Notes under the pieces: generated by a model
Told to the model about the DNA's origin: nothing
Databases searched by the model: none
The model's input: only the letters and a program-made list of their open reading frames with translations
Assembly (NCBI GenBank): GCA_016584305.1
Contig: JACEEZ010020120.1
Coordinates: 514,570 to 578,569 of the forward strand
Direction: 5' to 3'
Origin: Chionoecetes opilio
Taxonomy: Eukaryota > Arthropoda > Malacostraca > Decapoda > Majidae
DNA: 64,000 bases
Position numbers and translations under genes: made by a program
Shown here: positions 1-12,920 of the stretch, piece by piece
Numbering within the stretch: position 1 is the first letter of the stretch
Layout: each line of letters opens with the position of its first letter

Positions 1-436
1 ACTACTACCACCATCATCACTACTACCACTACAACCACCACCACCACCACTACCACCGCCACTACAACCACTACCACCGCCACTACTACCACTACAACCA
101 CCACCACCACCACTATCACCACTACCACCGCCACCACCACCACCACCATCACCACTACCACCGCCACTACTACCACTACAACCACCACCACCACCACTAT
201 CACCACTACCACGCCACCACCATCACCACCACCATCATCACTACTACCACTACCATCACCACCACACCACCACCACTACCACTACAACCACCACCACTAT
301 CACCACTACCACTACCACCACCACCACCACCACTACCACTACCACTACAACCACCACCACCACCACCACTATCACCACTACCACTACCACCACCAACACC
401 ACTACCACTACCACCACTACCACCAACACCACCACT
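1..436. repeat. (ACC/ACT)n trinucleotide array
   Basis: Interrupted CAC/CCA/CTA triplets fill the window start. A higher-order unit recurs several times (a run of ACC, then CACTATCACC, then ACTACCACCGCC), so this is a minisatellite built from triplets. It runs off the left edge. Its long open frames encode only Gly/Ser/Val or Thr/His runs and are not genes. Confidence 0.95.
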
Positions 437-511
437 AACAGAGGAAGTGTAATACATATGAGCGTTCTTCACCTTCACTGCTTTCATTACCACAAAAGGC
501 ACGTATTCGTA

Positions 512-513
<2 letters not shown>

Positions 514-580
<67 letters not shown>
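514..580. repeat. (CT)n microsatellite
   Basis: Pure CT dinucleotides for about 33 units, ending in a C-run. The sequence on either side (437-513 and 581-727) is unique with no recognisable gene. Confidence 0.95.
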
Positions 581-583
<3 letters not shown>

Positions 584-727
584 CCCCTCGGGGTATCTCA
601 CACTTTTTTAATCCATCTGAGTAACACCTTTTGTCTTCCTATTTTCTTCCTATTTTCTTCCTATATTATGTCTTCACCTTTTATGCTTCACTTCCTTGGC
701 AAAATTCAGGGATATTTTGGTTTTAAT

Positions 728-796
728 TAGGGATTTTGGATTTTAGGGATTTTTTGGGATTTTTGGGATTTTTTTGGGATTTTAGGGATTTTTTGT
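728..796. repeat. GGGATTTT short tandem repeat
   Basis: Eight to nine imperfect copies of GGGATTTT with variable T-run length. The following 797-930 is unique AT-rich DNA without a recognisable feature. Confidence 0.8.
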
Positions 797-930
797 TTAA
801 GTTTTTATGGTACACTTATTTTTGTCCTTCCATAAGACTAATTCCTGTTGTTCGTAGTATATATTTTTTGTTTCTACTGTTTGAGCCGTGATGAGCTTAG
901 GTTTTTTTATTGTTCGTCCTTCGTGTCGTG

Positions 931-1331
931 AAAGGGAGTAAAAAGAGAGTAAAAAGGGAGTAAAAAGGGAATAAAAAGGGAGTAAAAAGAGAGTAAAAGG
1001 AGAGTAAAAAGAGAGTAAAAGGAGAATAAAAAGAGAGTAAAAGGAGAGTAAAAAGAGTAAAAAGAGAGTAAAAAGAGAGTAAAAAGAGAGTAAAAAGGGA
1101 GTAAAAAGAGAGTAAAAAGAGAGTAAAAGGAGTAAAAAGGGAGTAAAAAGAAAGTAAAAAGAGAGTAAAAAGAGAGAAAAGAGAGTAAAAAGAAAGTAAA
1201 GAAAGTAAAAAGAGAGTAAAAAGGGAGTAAAAAGAGGGTAAAAAGAAAGTAAACAGAAAGTAAAAAGAGAGTAAAAAGAGAGTAAAAAGGGAGTAAAAAG
1301 AAATTAAAAAGAGAGAAAAGAGAGTAAAAAA
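931..1331. repeat. GAGTAAAAA minisatellite
   Basis: About 40 imperfect copies of a 9-10 bp unit, (A)GAGTAAAAAG, with G/A variants (GGGAGTAAAA, GAGAATAAAA). The plus strand is strongly purine-biased. The following 1,332-1,552 is unique AT-rich sequence. Confidence 0.9.
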
Positions 1332-1552
1332 GACAGCTGGGAATCTCTCCTATACAAACTTTACTTATATGCCTGAAGAGACCTTTAATTCTTTCTTATT
1401 TAATTGGTACTTATTCAAGAGTATTTATTTTCCTTAATCAATTATTTTCATAACTTAAAAACTCTAGTCAATTATCTTTCTTTCGTATTTCTATTATATT
1501 TTTTATTATATTTTTCGCTTGGTTAATATATTGCGGCTGTGGCAAAACGCCC

Positions 1553-1649
<97 letters not shown>
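1553..1649. repeat. Compound (TTA)n(GTA)n at a LINE 3' end
   Basis: About 21 TTA units switch directly to about 11 GTA units. On the minus strand this is (ACT)n(AAT)n directly following the 3' untranslated region of the LINE fragment next door, so it may be the tail that element carried or its target. Confidence 0.9.
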
Positions 1650-2237
1650 CAAGTCAAAGTCAAACAGTTTTATTTCGAATATGTACATACATAGTAAAGC
1701 AAAATATTCTTGCAAATATATATCATAGTTACATACTACTAATGAGGTGGGTTAAAAATAAAAATATATATGTGATAAAACTACTTCCAAGCATAAATGT
1801 ACAAAATAAACATTAAAATCGGTGTTCATTACAAGAGACATCGACCAGTGTGAGGTTCATGAGTCTGTACCCATGTGATGCGAGCTTTTACTATGCCTAT
1901 GTCATTAGCATGTAGGCTGATGCCATAGTTTTCCTTAAAATGAGAATCCACTGATTTAAAAAACATTCCTGATTTTAAAACTAACTGAGATAATTTAAAA
2001 ATAACATTTTGTGAGTTTAAAATTCTAAAATAAAATCTAGCAAGTAAGAGGGAGTGGTGATGTTTCAATAAAAACTGATTAAGAGAATTAGCCACCAAAT
2101 GACTGATTGTTGAAATAGCGGCACCGCATAATCTTTTTAATGCATTATTGTAAACAACTTCGCAAGTTTTAAAAATCTGCCTATTATATATTAATTTACA
2201 GTCCCACATTTCAAGTCCATATCCTGGAAGACAGTAA

Positions 2238-2245
<8 letters not shown>
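1650..2245 (-). mobile_element. Non-LTR retrotransposon 3' fragment
   Basis: The minus strand has about 135 codons ending in a stop at 1,829, then a 3' untranslated stretch with an AATAAA-type signal near 1,670 and a CTTTGACTTGAC end. The readable peptide has the layout of the region after the reverse transcriptase palm: YSYCLPGYGLEMWDCKLI, then a segment with NNALKRLCG and SHLVANSLNQFLLKHH. This resembles the post-palm segment of arthropod LINE polymerases (a Y-C-x-x-x-YG-x-E-x-W-D pattern followed by a basic helix). Catalytic motifs lie upstream and are absent, so the copy is 5'-truncated at the (ACT)n tract at 2,245. Clade uncertain. Confidence 0.6.
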
Positions 2246-2475
<230 letters not shown>

Positions 2476-2546
2476 CTATCATCATTACTATCATCATTAT
2501 CGTCACAATCAAATTTTGTCAGTCAGTTTCATCGCATATCCCTTAC

Positions 2547-2548
<2 letters not shown>

Positions 2549-2614
<66 letters not shown>
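2549..2614. repeat. (CT)n microsatellite
   Basis: Pure CT, 33 units. The next 170 bases (2,615-2,784) are unique without a recognised gene. Confidence 0.95.
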
Positions 2615-2618
<4 letters not shown>

Positions 2619-2784
2619 GGCGAGGCTCTATCACACGCGCTACCCTAATGACATCGCTACAAAGACGTAAAGATGAGGTGCAGGAACACAAGGAGGCGAG
2701 CAGCTCTTCGGAAAACGAGGTACAGTATACAAGGTATACAGTACGAGTACCTGTGCTAGGTGAGCGTAATGCCCGACTCACCTG

Positions 2785-4070
2785 TTTGTGGCCCACGGCT
2801 GTTTTATTGCTGCCTGGTCGGTCTGTCTGTCTGTCTGTCTGTCTGTTTACCTGCCTGTCTATATATGTATATATCTGTGTGTTTGTGGCCCACGGCTGTT
2901 TTATTGCTGCCTGGTCTGTCTGTCTGTCTGTTTACCTGCCTGCCTATATATGTATATCTGTCTGTTGTGGCCCACGGCTGTTTATGCTGCCTGGTCGGTC
3001 TGTCTGTCTGTCTGTCGTCTGTTACCTGCCTGTCTATATATGTATATATCTGTGTGTTTGTGGCCCACGGCTGTTTTATTGCTGCCTGGTCGGCGTCTGT
3101 CTGTCTGTCTGTCTGTTTACCTGCCTGTCTATATATGTACATATCTGTGGTTTGTGGCCCACGGCTGTTTTATTGCTGTCGGGTCTGTCTGTCTGTCTGT
3201 TTACCTGCCTGTCTATATATGTATATATCTGTGTGTTTGTGGCCCACGGCTGTTTTATTGCTGCCTGGTCTGTCTGTCTGTCTGTTTACCTGCCTGTCTA
3301 TATATGTATATATCTGTCTGTTTGTGGCCCACGGCTGTTTTATTGCGGCCTGGTCTGTCTGTCTGTCTGTCTGTCTGTTTACCTGCCTGCCTATATATGT
3401 ATATATCTGTCTGTTTGTGGCCCACGACTGTTTTACTGCGGCCTGGTCTGTCTGTCTGTCTGTTTACCTGCCTGTCTATATATGTATATATCTGTCTGTT
3501 TGTGGCCCACGACTGTTTTACTGCGGCCTGGTCTGTCTGTCTGTCTGTTTACCTGCCTGTCTATATATGTATATATCTGTCTGTTTGTGGCCCACGACTG
3601 TTTTATTGCGGCCTGGTCTGTCTGTCTGTCTGTCTGTTTACCTGCCTGTCTATCTATGTATCTATCTGTCTGTCTGTCTGTCTGTCTGTCTGTTTACCTG
3701 CCTTTCTATCTGTCTATGTATCTATCTATCTGTCTGTATATCTGTTTACCTGCCTGTCTATCTATCTATGTATCTATCTATCTATCTGTTTGTTCCTTCA
3801 TGTTATTACTGTCTGGTCTGTCTATCTGTCTGTTTACCTGTCTATCTATCTATGTATCTATCTATCTATCTGTTTGTTCCTTCATGTTATTACTGTCTGG
3901 TCTGTCTATCTGTCTGTTTACCTGTCTATCTATCTATGTATCTATCTATCTATCTATCTGTTTGTTCCTTCATGTTATTACTGTCTGGTCTGTCTATCTG
4001 TCTGTTTACCTGCCTGTTTATTTATCTATCTATCTATCTATCTATATATCTATCTGTCTGTTTGTTCATT
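2785..4070. repeat. 85-95 bp minisatellite built on CTGT/CTAT
   Basis: About 13 head-to-tail units. Each starts with GTTTGTGGCCCACGGCTG, continues through TTTTATTGCTGCCTGGT, a run of CTGT, TTTACCTGCC, then TATATATGTATATATCTGT. Three phases are visible: GGCCCACGGCTG units (2,785-3,400), GGCCCACGACTG units (3,410-3,620), and three or four units starting GTTCCTTCATGTTATTACTG with CTAT expansion (3,700-4,070). All three forward frames stay open because the unit has no stop, so the long Cys/Leu/Tyr-rich frames are not genes. Confidence 0.95.
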
Positions 4071-4274
4071 TCATGCACGGAGAGCTGTTGCGATATTGAG
4101 GTACATACGGAGAGTAAATGATTAACAAGGTAAAATGGGAGCTTGGTTGGTATTCTGACAGGTGAAGTGATCGATGGAAATATAGATAAACTTATGGATT
4201 CATATAGATTTAGTTATACACACACACTTACACACACACACACACTCAAGCAATAGGAGTATCTGCGTTGTGTA

Positions 4275-4336
4275 AGGTGAGGTGAGGGTGAGGTGAGGTG
4301 AGGCGAGGTGAGGTGAGGCGAGGCGAGGTGAGGTGG
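4275..4336. repeat. (GGTGA)n pentanucleotide
   Basis: Around 12 units of GGTGA with GGCGA variants. It directly precedes the GC-rich segment. A short CA tract lies just before it (4,218-4,246). Confidence 0.9.
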
Positions 4337-4339
4337 TGT

Positions 4340-4885
4340 GGGCAAGAAGCCTTGAAATAGTGAGGCTCCGGGCGGCGGCGGGGCGCTGGGCGGGGCCTGA
4401 GGGAAGGCGGCGAAGGGAGCGCTCCGTCGCCCTTTAACGCAGCGCTGCGGCGGCGCGCTGGTCCGCTACGGGGCGCCGGGCCGAGGCGGGTTAAAGAAGG
4501 GAGAGATGGAACGACGGCGAGGCCATCACGCCCCGAGGCTGGGGAGAGGGGGCTGAGGGGGTGGGCGACACGGGGGAGAATGATGGTGACGTACACGACG
4601 AACGAACATAGAAGGGAAAACTGGATAATCGGTTAAACACGAAAAAGAAACAAATACTGCATAAAAGATGCCATTACCAGTGATGCGTTCAGCTTCATAA
4701 AAATCATGGATGCGCCAACGGAATCAGAAGTTTGGTCATAAAATACTCGTACAAACGTTAAGTCCTCCGTCAGGTGGGTGATTGTCCCTGCCTAGCTGGT
4801 CCCCTATTGGCTAAGGGGACGCAGCGGCCTCCCGTGGCGGCCAATCACCGCCAGGCAAGCCGTGACGTGACGCTGCGTGGCTTTT
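4340..4885. promoter_or_regulatory. CpG-rich segment with CCAAT and CRE motifs
   Basis: This segment is GC- and CpG-rich against an AT/microsatellite background. GC-box-like GGGCGGGGC lies near 4,390. Two opposed CCAAT boxes (ATTGG at 4,806-4,810 and CCAAT at 4,841-4,845) and a CRE-like TGACGTGA at 4,863-4,870 sit within 65 bp, a spacing typical of a bidirectional CpG-island promoter. No confident exon or TATA box is attached. The minus-strand frame at 4,246-4,596 is Pro/Arg/Ser-rich and low-complexity. Promoter function is inference; it could also be a GC-rich repeat remnant. Confidence 0.35.
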
Positions 4886-5362
4886 ACTTCGCAGAATTGC
4901 CGCAAAAATGAATGAATAGAAAACAGATATACAATTTTACACTCCGGTAATGATGAAATGGTCGTTGAAAGCCGTGTTCCGTGTGCGCTGGCAGAGGCAC
5001 GGCTCCCCTGCTGCTGGCCTGGCAGGGGAAGGGGTGTCGCCTGACGAAGAGGACATCCCCTTTTCCTCCCCGTGCACGACCGCTGATGCTCTCATGCACT
5101 TTTCCATGTCGCTCTTCCTCCCTCTCCCTTCAGTTTACCTCTTTTTCATGTCTCTTATTTTCTCAGTTTGTTTCCTCTCCACTAACATTCCCTCCTCCCT
5201 TCTCCTTCCTTCCCCACGATCCCTTGTTCTGCTGCCTGCTTCTTTCTCCCATTAACTCTACTTTTTCATTCTTCCTAAGACTCAATCCTTCTTTACCAGC
5301 CTTCTGTATAGACCCTCCCTTCATTCCTCCTCTTCATCACCTTCTTCTACTTTGCCGTGGCC
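4886..5362. other. Unique sequence, no gene recognised
   Basis: Mixed-composition sequence turning C/T-rich after 5,110. Short open frames on both strands are Ser/Pro/Leu-rich and match no family I recognise. If the preceding segment is a promoter, a first exon or 5' untranslated region could lie here, but no splice structure is evident. Confidence 0.5.
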
Positions 5363-5373
5363 TCACACACACA

Positions 5374-5416
<43 letters not shown>
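5363..5416. repeat. (CA)n microsatellite
   Basis: CA dinucleotides with one T interruption. The following 5,417-5,734 is unique with no recognised gene. Confidence 0.95.
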
Positions 5417-5418
<2 letters not shown>

Positions 5419-5734
5419 GTTTCTCCTCTCTCCTCGCCGTATACTCTGAGCACACAAACACCTTGCCTCTTGTTGCCTTAAATCTTCGTGTTCAAACAAA
5501 TAATCCACATGAGCTGCTTCCCTAACAGCACTCTAAGGCCCCCTAGGAAGAGGTCTTAGTGGCACAGCTGGTTCAGTATACATGGGCAGTAAACATAGGT
5601 TTGCTAGAACAAGACCCCATTGAACTGAATTAGACTCCGGAATCATTAGTTCAGTTAAGACTCCCTGTTTCCTGACCGACAGAGATATGGTTGGTTTGCG
5701 ATGAATTGGGCTAAAATACTGTATGAATTAGACT

Positions 5735-5852
5735 GAGCAGTAGTAGCCTGAGTTAGCCTGAGTAGTAGTAGCCTGAGTTAGCCTGAGTAGTAGTAGCCTG
5801 AGTTAGCCTGAGTAGTAGTAGCCTGAGTTAGCCTGAGTAGTAGTAGCCTGAG
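5735..5852. repeat. 25-bp AGTAGTAGTAGCCTGAG minisatellite
   Basis: Four to five near-perfect copies of a 25-bp unit made of AGTAGTAGTAGCCTGAG plus TTAGCCTG. The low divergence between units suggests recent expansion. Confidence 0.9.
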
Positions 5853-5939
5853 TAGATCTGAATAGTTAGGTGAGAACTACTCAGGAGAACCAATACAAGA
5901 TGCGGTCTGAGCTGGTCTGAGATAGTCTGAAGTACACCA

Positions 5940-6040
5940 ACAGAGCTGATATTACTACTGGAGTACTACCATTACTATTTGTTACTACTACTCTTACTAC
6001 CATTACCACCACAGCCAGTCTCTACCACAACCACAACATC

Positions 6041-6101
<61 letters not shown>

Positions 6102-6290
6102 TAACTACTACTACTACTACTACTACACTTCTACTACTTATATCTACTACTACTACTACTATTACTACTACAACCACTACACTTCTACTACTACCACTAC
6201 AACAATCACTACACTTCTACTACTACAAGAACTACTACTACTACTACTACTACAATTATCTACTACCACTTCTACTAAAATTTCTACTAC
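5940..6290. repeat. (ACT)n and (CAA)n interrupted triplet array
   Basis: CAA units near 6,038-6,068, then ACT/CTA triplets to 6,290 with interspersed ACACTTCTACTACT motifs forming a loose higher-order repeat. Confidence 0.9.
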
Positions 6291-6848
6291 TTCACCGATA
6301 ATAATAAAAATAACAATAAGACTCAATATGCTTCCCCGATAGCAATAATGAAAATAGCAATAAGGCTCAGAATATTAAGGATAAGCTGAATTATGCATGC
6401 TATACTAAGGCCGTACTAAGGCTGAGATGATCTAGGGTTGAAAATCGTTTGGTTAGGGTGCCCCGGTGCTGCTCTGTCGGTGATTCAAAGGCTCTCGGCT
6501 TCCTTTTGGGGTGCGAAGGACACGGGCCGACGAGATTAAATTTGACGAAAAGGATTTAATATCGCGTGTCCGACGAAAATTAGGTCCTGGGATGTTATTT
6601 CCCACTTGACCCGAAAAGGATGAGGAGTAGGAAGAGGAGGAGGAGGAGGAGGAAATATGAAGAAGCTGAAGAAAAGAAGACAAAGAAGGTAGAGAGGAAG
6701 AAAGGAAGACTAAAATAGATAGAACATTAAGAAGAAAAGAATGATTAAATAGATAGGGAAGAAGACGAAGACGAAGAAAAAGAAGAAGAGGGAGAAAAGA
6801 ACAACAAATAAACAAGAGGACAAGGATAGGAAGGCGAAAAAGGAAGGT

Positions 6849-6849
<1 letters not shown>
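6291..6849. other. Unique sequence, then GAA/GAG-rich stretch
   Basis: 6,291-6,615 is complex, non-repetitive sequence with no recognisable gene. 6,616-6,849 becomes purine-rich. A 120-codon minus-strand frame (6,453-6,815) is Leu/Ser-rich because of the purine tract and is not credible. Confidence 0.5.
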
Positions 6850-6939
<90 letters not shown>

Positions 6940-7049
6940 TTAGTTTTTGTAGGTCTTTGTATTTATGTGTATATAGTTATATTTACTTGCCCTTAAGATA
7001 GGTAGCATACGACAGTGCACCTTTGGGCTTCCTGTATATGTACGTATGT

Positions 7050-7131
<82 letters not shown>
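6850..7131. repeat. Two (GA)n tracts around a unique spacer
   Basis: GA runs at 6,850-6,936 and 7,055-7,131 with about 118 bp of unique sequence between them. Both are pure. Confidence 0.95.
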
Positions 7132-7135
<4 letters not shown>

Positions 7136-7529
7136 GAAGGAGGAAACAACATGGGAAGAGCTTCACTTAGGAGGTAATTTTGTGGATCCTACGAACATGC
7201 ACACACAAACACACACACCACACACACACACACACTCATCCTCCCTTTATGATCCCTTAATACCCCTTTTCCCTCCACTTCACCTACACTCCACCCACAC
7301 CCTGTATCCACTTACCCTTTATCCACCCTTTACCCCTTACCTAACCCTTAGTAACACTGGTTCAATCCTTAATCACCCTTACCCCCTTCAGCCCACCCCA
7401 TTCCAACCCCTCCACTACCTGATCCCCTTGTATCCCTGTAAGCTCCACCCTTCCACTTCATTCTGAACTCCACGCCTCCTCCTCCACCCACTACCTCCTT
7501 CATCGCCTTCTACGAGTTGTTTCTGAGTA
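7132..7529. other. C/T-rich low-complexity stretch
   Basis: Short CA tract (about 7,200-7,235), then CCCTT/CACCC-rich sequence. No gene is recognisable; frames are Pro/Thr/Leu-rich. Confidence 0.6.
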
Positions 7530-8264
<735 letters not shown>

Positions 8265-8308
<44 letters not shown>

Positions 8309-8413
8309 TCTCTCTCATCTCTCTCTTCTCTTCCTCTCCTCCTCTCTCTCTCTCCCCCTTCTCTCTCTCTTCAAAAATATTCTCTCTCAATACTTCCTCT
8401 CTACTCTCTCTAA

Positions 8414-8492
<79 letters not shown>
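8265..8492. repeat. Interrupted (CT)n tract
   Basis: CT runs at 8,265-8,305 and 8,424-8,492 with a CTCTCC-rich interval between. Confidence 0.9.
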
Positions 8493-8495
<3 letters not shown>

Positions 8496-8566
8496 AAAAC
8501 TAGTTCAATCAATACCAATATTTTGCGTTAATTCAATAGACAAAAAAAACCCAAGAATTCACAGCT

Positions 8567-9046
<480 letters not shown>

Positions 9047-10308
9047 TATAGGATTACATAGGAATAACAGACACCAGGAGACCTATTGGTCCATAGCGAG
9101 GGTATCTGCTGAACTACATACTACTAACTATCAACTACTTGTAAGAAAACAGTTGGAAAATGATACCATGTCCCTAAAGAGGATAGGAACATGGAAGTTT
9201 CATAGTGCAGAATGATAGGATATGAAAAATACTAACTACAACTACCACTACCACTACAACTAATCGATACGGGGGACTAGATACGAATTCGCACTATCAA
9301 TACCCATTTACTTTACAGTGCGCGTCAAGTCTGTTTTTTAATGTAGTTATTGTGCTGGCTCCGAAAACATTTGCTGGTAACTTGTTCCATCGTTTAGTTT
9401 TAAACCATTATTTCTTGTTGTCACTTGAGTTGAAAGCTCGAATAGGTTCTCTTGATTAATGACATCAAAACCTTTTAGGATCTTAAAGGTTTCTATCAAG
9501 TCCCCAAGGATTCTACGATCCTTTAAGGAAAACATATTAAGTTTCCGCAGTCTCTCTTCATAAGATGAATTTCGCAGAGATGGAATTTGTTTGGTTGCTC
9601 TTCTTTGCACTGATTCCAATTTGGCTTGATCTTTTACGAAACAGGGCGACCAGAATTGAACGGCATATTCCAAGTGCGGCCTAACCAAGGACGTGTATAA
9701 TTGTGTCATTACTTTCGGAGTTTTATGTTCAAAGTTGCGTTTAATGAAGCCCAACATCATATTTGCCTTTTTACAGGCAGCTAGGCAATGCGGACTGGTT
9801 TTCAGATAATTGCTGATGATGACACCTAAATCCTTTTCCTGCTGTACTTCAGTTAACGATTTATTTTGCATTTGATAGTTATATTTGAGGTTATCGTTGC
9901 CTATATGCATTACTTTACATTTATCGGAATTGAATTTTAATAGCCATTTATCACTCCAATCTGATAGTTTGTCGAGATCACTTTGTATGAGTTCGCAGTT
10001 TTCTCTAGTATATGCTTTACCGCCTAATTTGGTGTCATCTGCAAATTTCGATATTTTAGATACAAGTCCGCAGTCCAGATCATTGATATATATCAGAAAA
10101 AGAGTAGGACCCAAGACCGAGCCCTGAGGCACCCCACTAGTAACATCTAACCAATCAGATGCCTAGCCATTTAATACTACCCGTTGTTTACGATTTGAAA
10201 GCCAATCGCCAATCCATGAACATAATTGCTCTCCTAAGCCATGTGCCCTTAGCTTGGTCAACAGTCGCTTATGGGGAACTGTATCGAAGGCTTTCTGAAA
10301 ATCAAGAG
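9047..10308 (-). mobile_element. CR1-like LINE, copy A, 5'-truncated
   Basis: This is the 3' part of a CR1-clade non-LTR retrotransposon on the minus strand. It starts within the palm of the reverse transcriptase at 10,308 and runs to a 3' tail of TCCTATGTAA-type units at 9,047-9,070, comparable to the short 3' repeats with which CR1 elements are known to end. The 3' untranslated part is 9,047-9,310. Copies B and D share the same 3' sequence. Both ends meet CCT/CTT-rich tracts (coding-strand sense). The 5' truncation is usual for LINE insertions. Confidence 0.9.
9347..10308 (-). pseudogene. CR1 reverse transcriptase, partial and broken
   Basis: The frame starts in the palm (LDFQKAFDTVPHKRLLTKL), then an in-frame TAG at 10,163-10,165. 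After that SGVPQGSVLGPTLF and the catalytic FADD box (10,034-10,045) are intact. Post-palm features are present: KDLGVIIS, LVRPHLEYAVQFWSP, QRRATKQIP and GDLIETFKILKGFD, the order seen in CR1 polymerases. The endonuclease and N-terminal palm are missing. Near the C-terminus the frame ends DGTSYQQMFSEPAQ, while another frame reads RWNKLPANVFGASTITTLKN, the expected CR1 ending, so a frameshift precedes it. A 48-bp in-frame segment present in copy D is absent here. Not functional. Confidence 0.9.
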
Positions 10309-10318
10309 CAAGAAGAAA

Positions 10319-10349
<31 letters not shown>

Positions 10350-10764
10350 AGAAAAGGAAGAGGAGGAAGAAGAGGAAGAGGAAAAGGAAGAGGAGGAGAA
10401 GGAAGAAGAGGAAGAAGAAAAGGAAGTAGAGGAGGAGGAAGAAGAGGAAGAGGAAAAGGAAGAAGTGGAAGATGAAGAGGAAGAGGAGGAGGAGGAGGCA
10501 GAAGAGGAAGAAGAAAAGGAAGAGGAGGAAGAAGAAGAAAAGGAAGAGGAGGAGGAGGAAGAGGAAGGAGAAAAGGAAGAGGAGGAGGAGAAAGAGGAAG
10601 AAGAAAAGGAAGAAGAGGAAGAAGAAAAGGAAGAGGAGGAGGAGGAGGAGAGGAAGGAGAAAAGGAAGAGGAGGAGGAGGAAGAGGAAGAAGAAAAGGAA
10701 GAAGAGGAGAAGGAAGAAGAGGAAGAAGAAAAGGAAGAGGAGGAGGAGGAAGAGGAAGGAGAAA

Positions 10765-10795
<31 letters not shown>

Positions 10796-10815
10796 AGAAA
10801 AGGAAGAAGAGGAGA
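10309..10815. repeat. (GAAGAGGAG)n purine array
   Basis: Imperfect GAA/GAG/GGA triplets, often arranged GAAGAAGAAAAGGAAGAGGA. All three plus frames are open (Glu-, Lys/Arg- or Arg/Gly-rich) and the minus strand gives Ser or Leu/Phe runs. This is a sequence artefact, not an acidic protein gene. It forms the 5' boundary of CR1 copy A. Confidence 0.95.
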
Positions 10816-11435
<620 letters not shown>

Positions 11436-11441
11436 GTATAC

Positions 11442-11493
11442 TCCTGGGCATAGACCACTGTATACAGTGGTATACAGTGGTCTATGTCCTGGG
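11442..11493. other. Perfect 17-bp palindrome between 7-bp direct repeats
   Basis: CATAGACCACTGTATAC (11,449-11,465) is followed by a 4-nt spacer and its exact reverse complement (11,470-11,486). The hairpin is flanked on both sides by TCCTGGG (11,442-11,448 and 11,487-11,493), as an insertion with a 7-bp target duplication would be. Function unknown. Confidence 0.8.
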
Positions 11494-11631
11494 ATATCAT
11501 ATAGATCGTAGAGGTATTAAGGATGAAGCCAGCATACCGTCAGTCAGCCATCTTATTGGGTGCAAGATTATGTTTGTAAGGTGTAAGGGATAAAGTCACC
11601 TAAAGGGAAGTATTTTGTGATTTATAAAAGT

Positions 11632-12413
11632 ACTAGCCACAAAGCCGCCCTCCGGGCGGCCTTTTTGGCTAGCTCCTGCGGAGGGCTATTGGTGGGCCTT
11701 TGGCCAACCACCTGTGTTTGGTGGGCCTTTGGCCCACCAAACACAGACTCTCCAGATAGCCCCTTCTAACTTTCCTGAAATCATGGATGTAGAAATGTAT
11801 GTATTAACGCCAACCCATTCACATCATAGCCCCTTCTAACTTTCCTGAAAGCAAGCTCCCTCCGGGCGAACTTTTTGGCTAGCTCCTGCGGAGGGCTATT
11901 GTGGGCCTTCGCCCACCAAACACAGACTCTCCAGATAGACCATTACCCACACCTCGGCCACCAAACACAGACTCTCCAGGTAGCCCTTCTAACTTCCGAA
12001 ATGTATATTCCCCCCACCATTCACTCACCCATTACCCATCACCCCCCACCCATTCACTCAGCCATTACCCATCACCACACACCCATTCACTCACCCATTA
12101 CCCATCACCCCCACCTATTCTACCCATCACCCATCACCCCACACATTCCTCACCCATCACTACCCATCACCCACACACCCATTACCCATCACCCCACTTT
12201 CCCATTTTTCTTCACAGTTCTCGCTAATAGGCTGCTAAAAAAAAAGGAAAAAAAGTGATCGGATCATCCTATAAATGGGCTTAAAACCTTCCCCTGGTCA
12301 ACCTTATTCCAAAACTGTGACATATGATGGGATTCCGCCACAGGGGGCGGCACCTATCGCGGACAGACAGACAGACAGACACACACACACACACTTTCGC
12401 TTATATTATTATA
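11632..12413 (+). mobile_element. Retroelement 3'-end-like insertion
   Basis: The insertion splits the first Y-X unit. It starts CTAGCCACAAAGCCGCCCTC and ends with GACAGACAGACAGACA, a CA run, then CTTTCGCTTATATTATTATA. That ending (AGAC repeats, CA repeats, TTTCGC then TATA-rich) is typical of many invertebrate RTE-type or Penelope-type retroelement 3' ends. Inside, GCTAGCTCCTGCGGAGGGCT and GGGCCTTTGGCCCACC recur at about 11,670 and 11,880. No reverse transcriptase is present. The exact family is uncertain. Confidence 0.5.
12010..12205. repeat. ACCCATTACCCATCACCC minisatellite
   Basis: Imperfect ~28-31 bp units built from CATTCACTCACCC and ATTACCCATCACCCC, about six copies, inside the insertion described at 11,632-12,413. 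Confidence 0.85.
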
Positions 12414-12640
12414 GAAGGACGGTCCATTTATAAGGGAGTTTGGTACTTTTTTTTCTCTCCCTTTTTAATCGCTAGTTTGAAGTTTGCAAGATTATGTTTG
12501 TAAAGTGTAAGGGATAAAATCACCTAAAGGGAAGTATTTTGTGATTTATAAAAGTAAGGACAGTCCATTTATAAGGGAGTTTGGTACTTTTTTTATTGTT
12601 TTTCTCCCTTTTTAATCATTATTTTGAAGTATCTACGTAT

Positions 12641-12920
12641 GTGCTATAAAATGTGCTATAGTGCTAAATGTGTAAATAATGCTAAAATGTGAAATGTGCT
12701 ATAGCTATCTATTGTTCCGTTCAAATAGATGGAATACTACTACAGAATGAAAATGTTGAACGTAATCTATTTTGTAAGGAAGAGAAGGATGAAAATTTAG
12801 CTTCAACGCGTGTGATCTCTACTTATTCAAGATAAATTGTTGTGTATATCTGGCGTTGTCAACTTAAAACTGATAATGTATCGGATATGAGGCTGACTTA
12901 TTTAACTACAACTGTGAGGA
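12641..12920. other. Unique AT-rich sequence
   Basis: Contains a small local duplication (GTGCTATA/AAATGTG near 12,640-12,705). No gene is recognised. Confidence 0.5.

Larger units (their letters stand above)
11566..12640. repeat. Tandem duplication, first copy split by an insertion
   Basis: Segment Y (TGCAAGATTATGTTTGTAA through GATTTATAAAAGTA, about 70 bp) occurs at 11,566-11,634 and 12,487-12,555. Segment X (GTCCATTTATAAGGGAGTTT through TTTTAATC) occurs at about 12,416-12,480 and 12,556-12,630. Y and X are contiguous in the second copy and separated by about 780 bp in the first, so the second copy is an empty-site reference for the insertion. Confidence 0.85.

Noticed and set aside
11644..11666. 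GC-rich hairpin followed by T5, resembling a bacterial intrinsic terminator.
   Set aside because: The context is eukaryotic repeat DNA inside a retroelement-like insertion; such terminators do not operate there.
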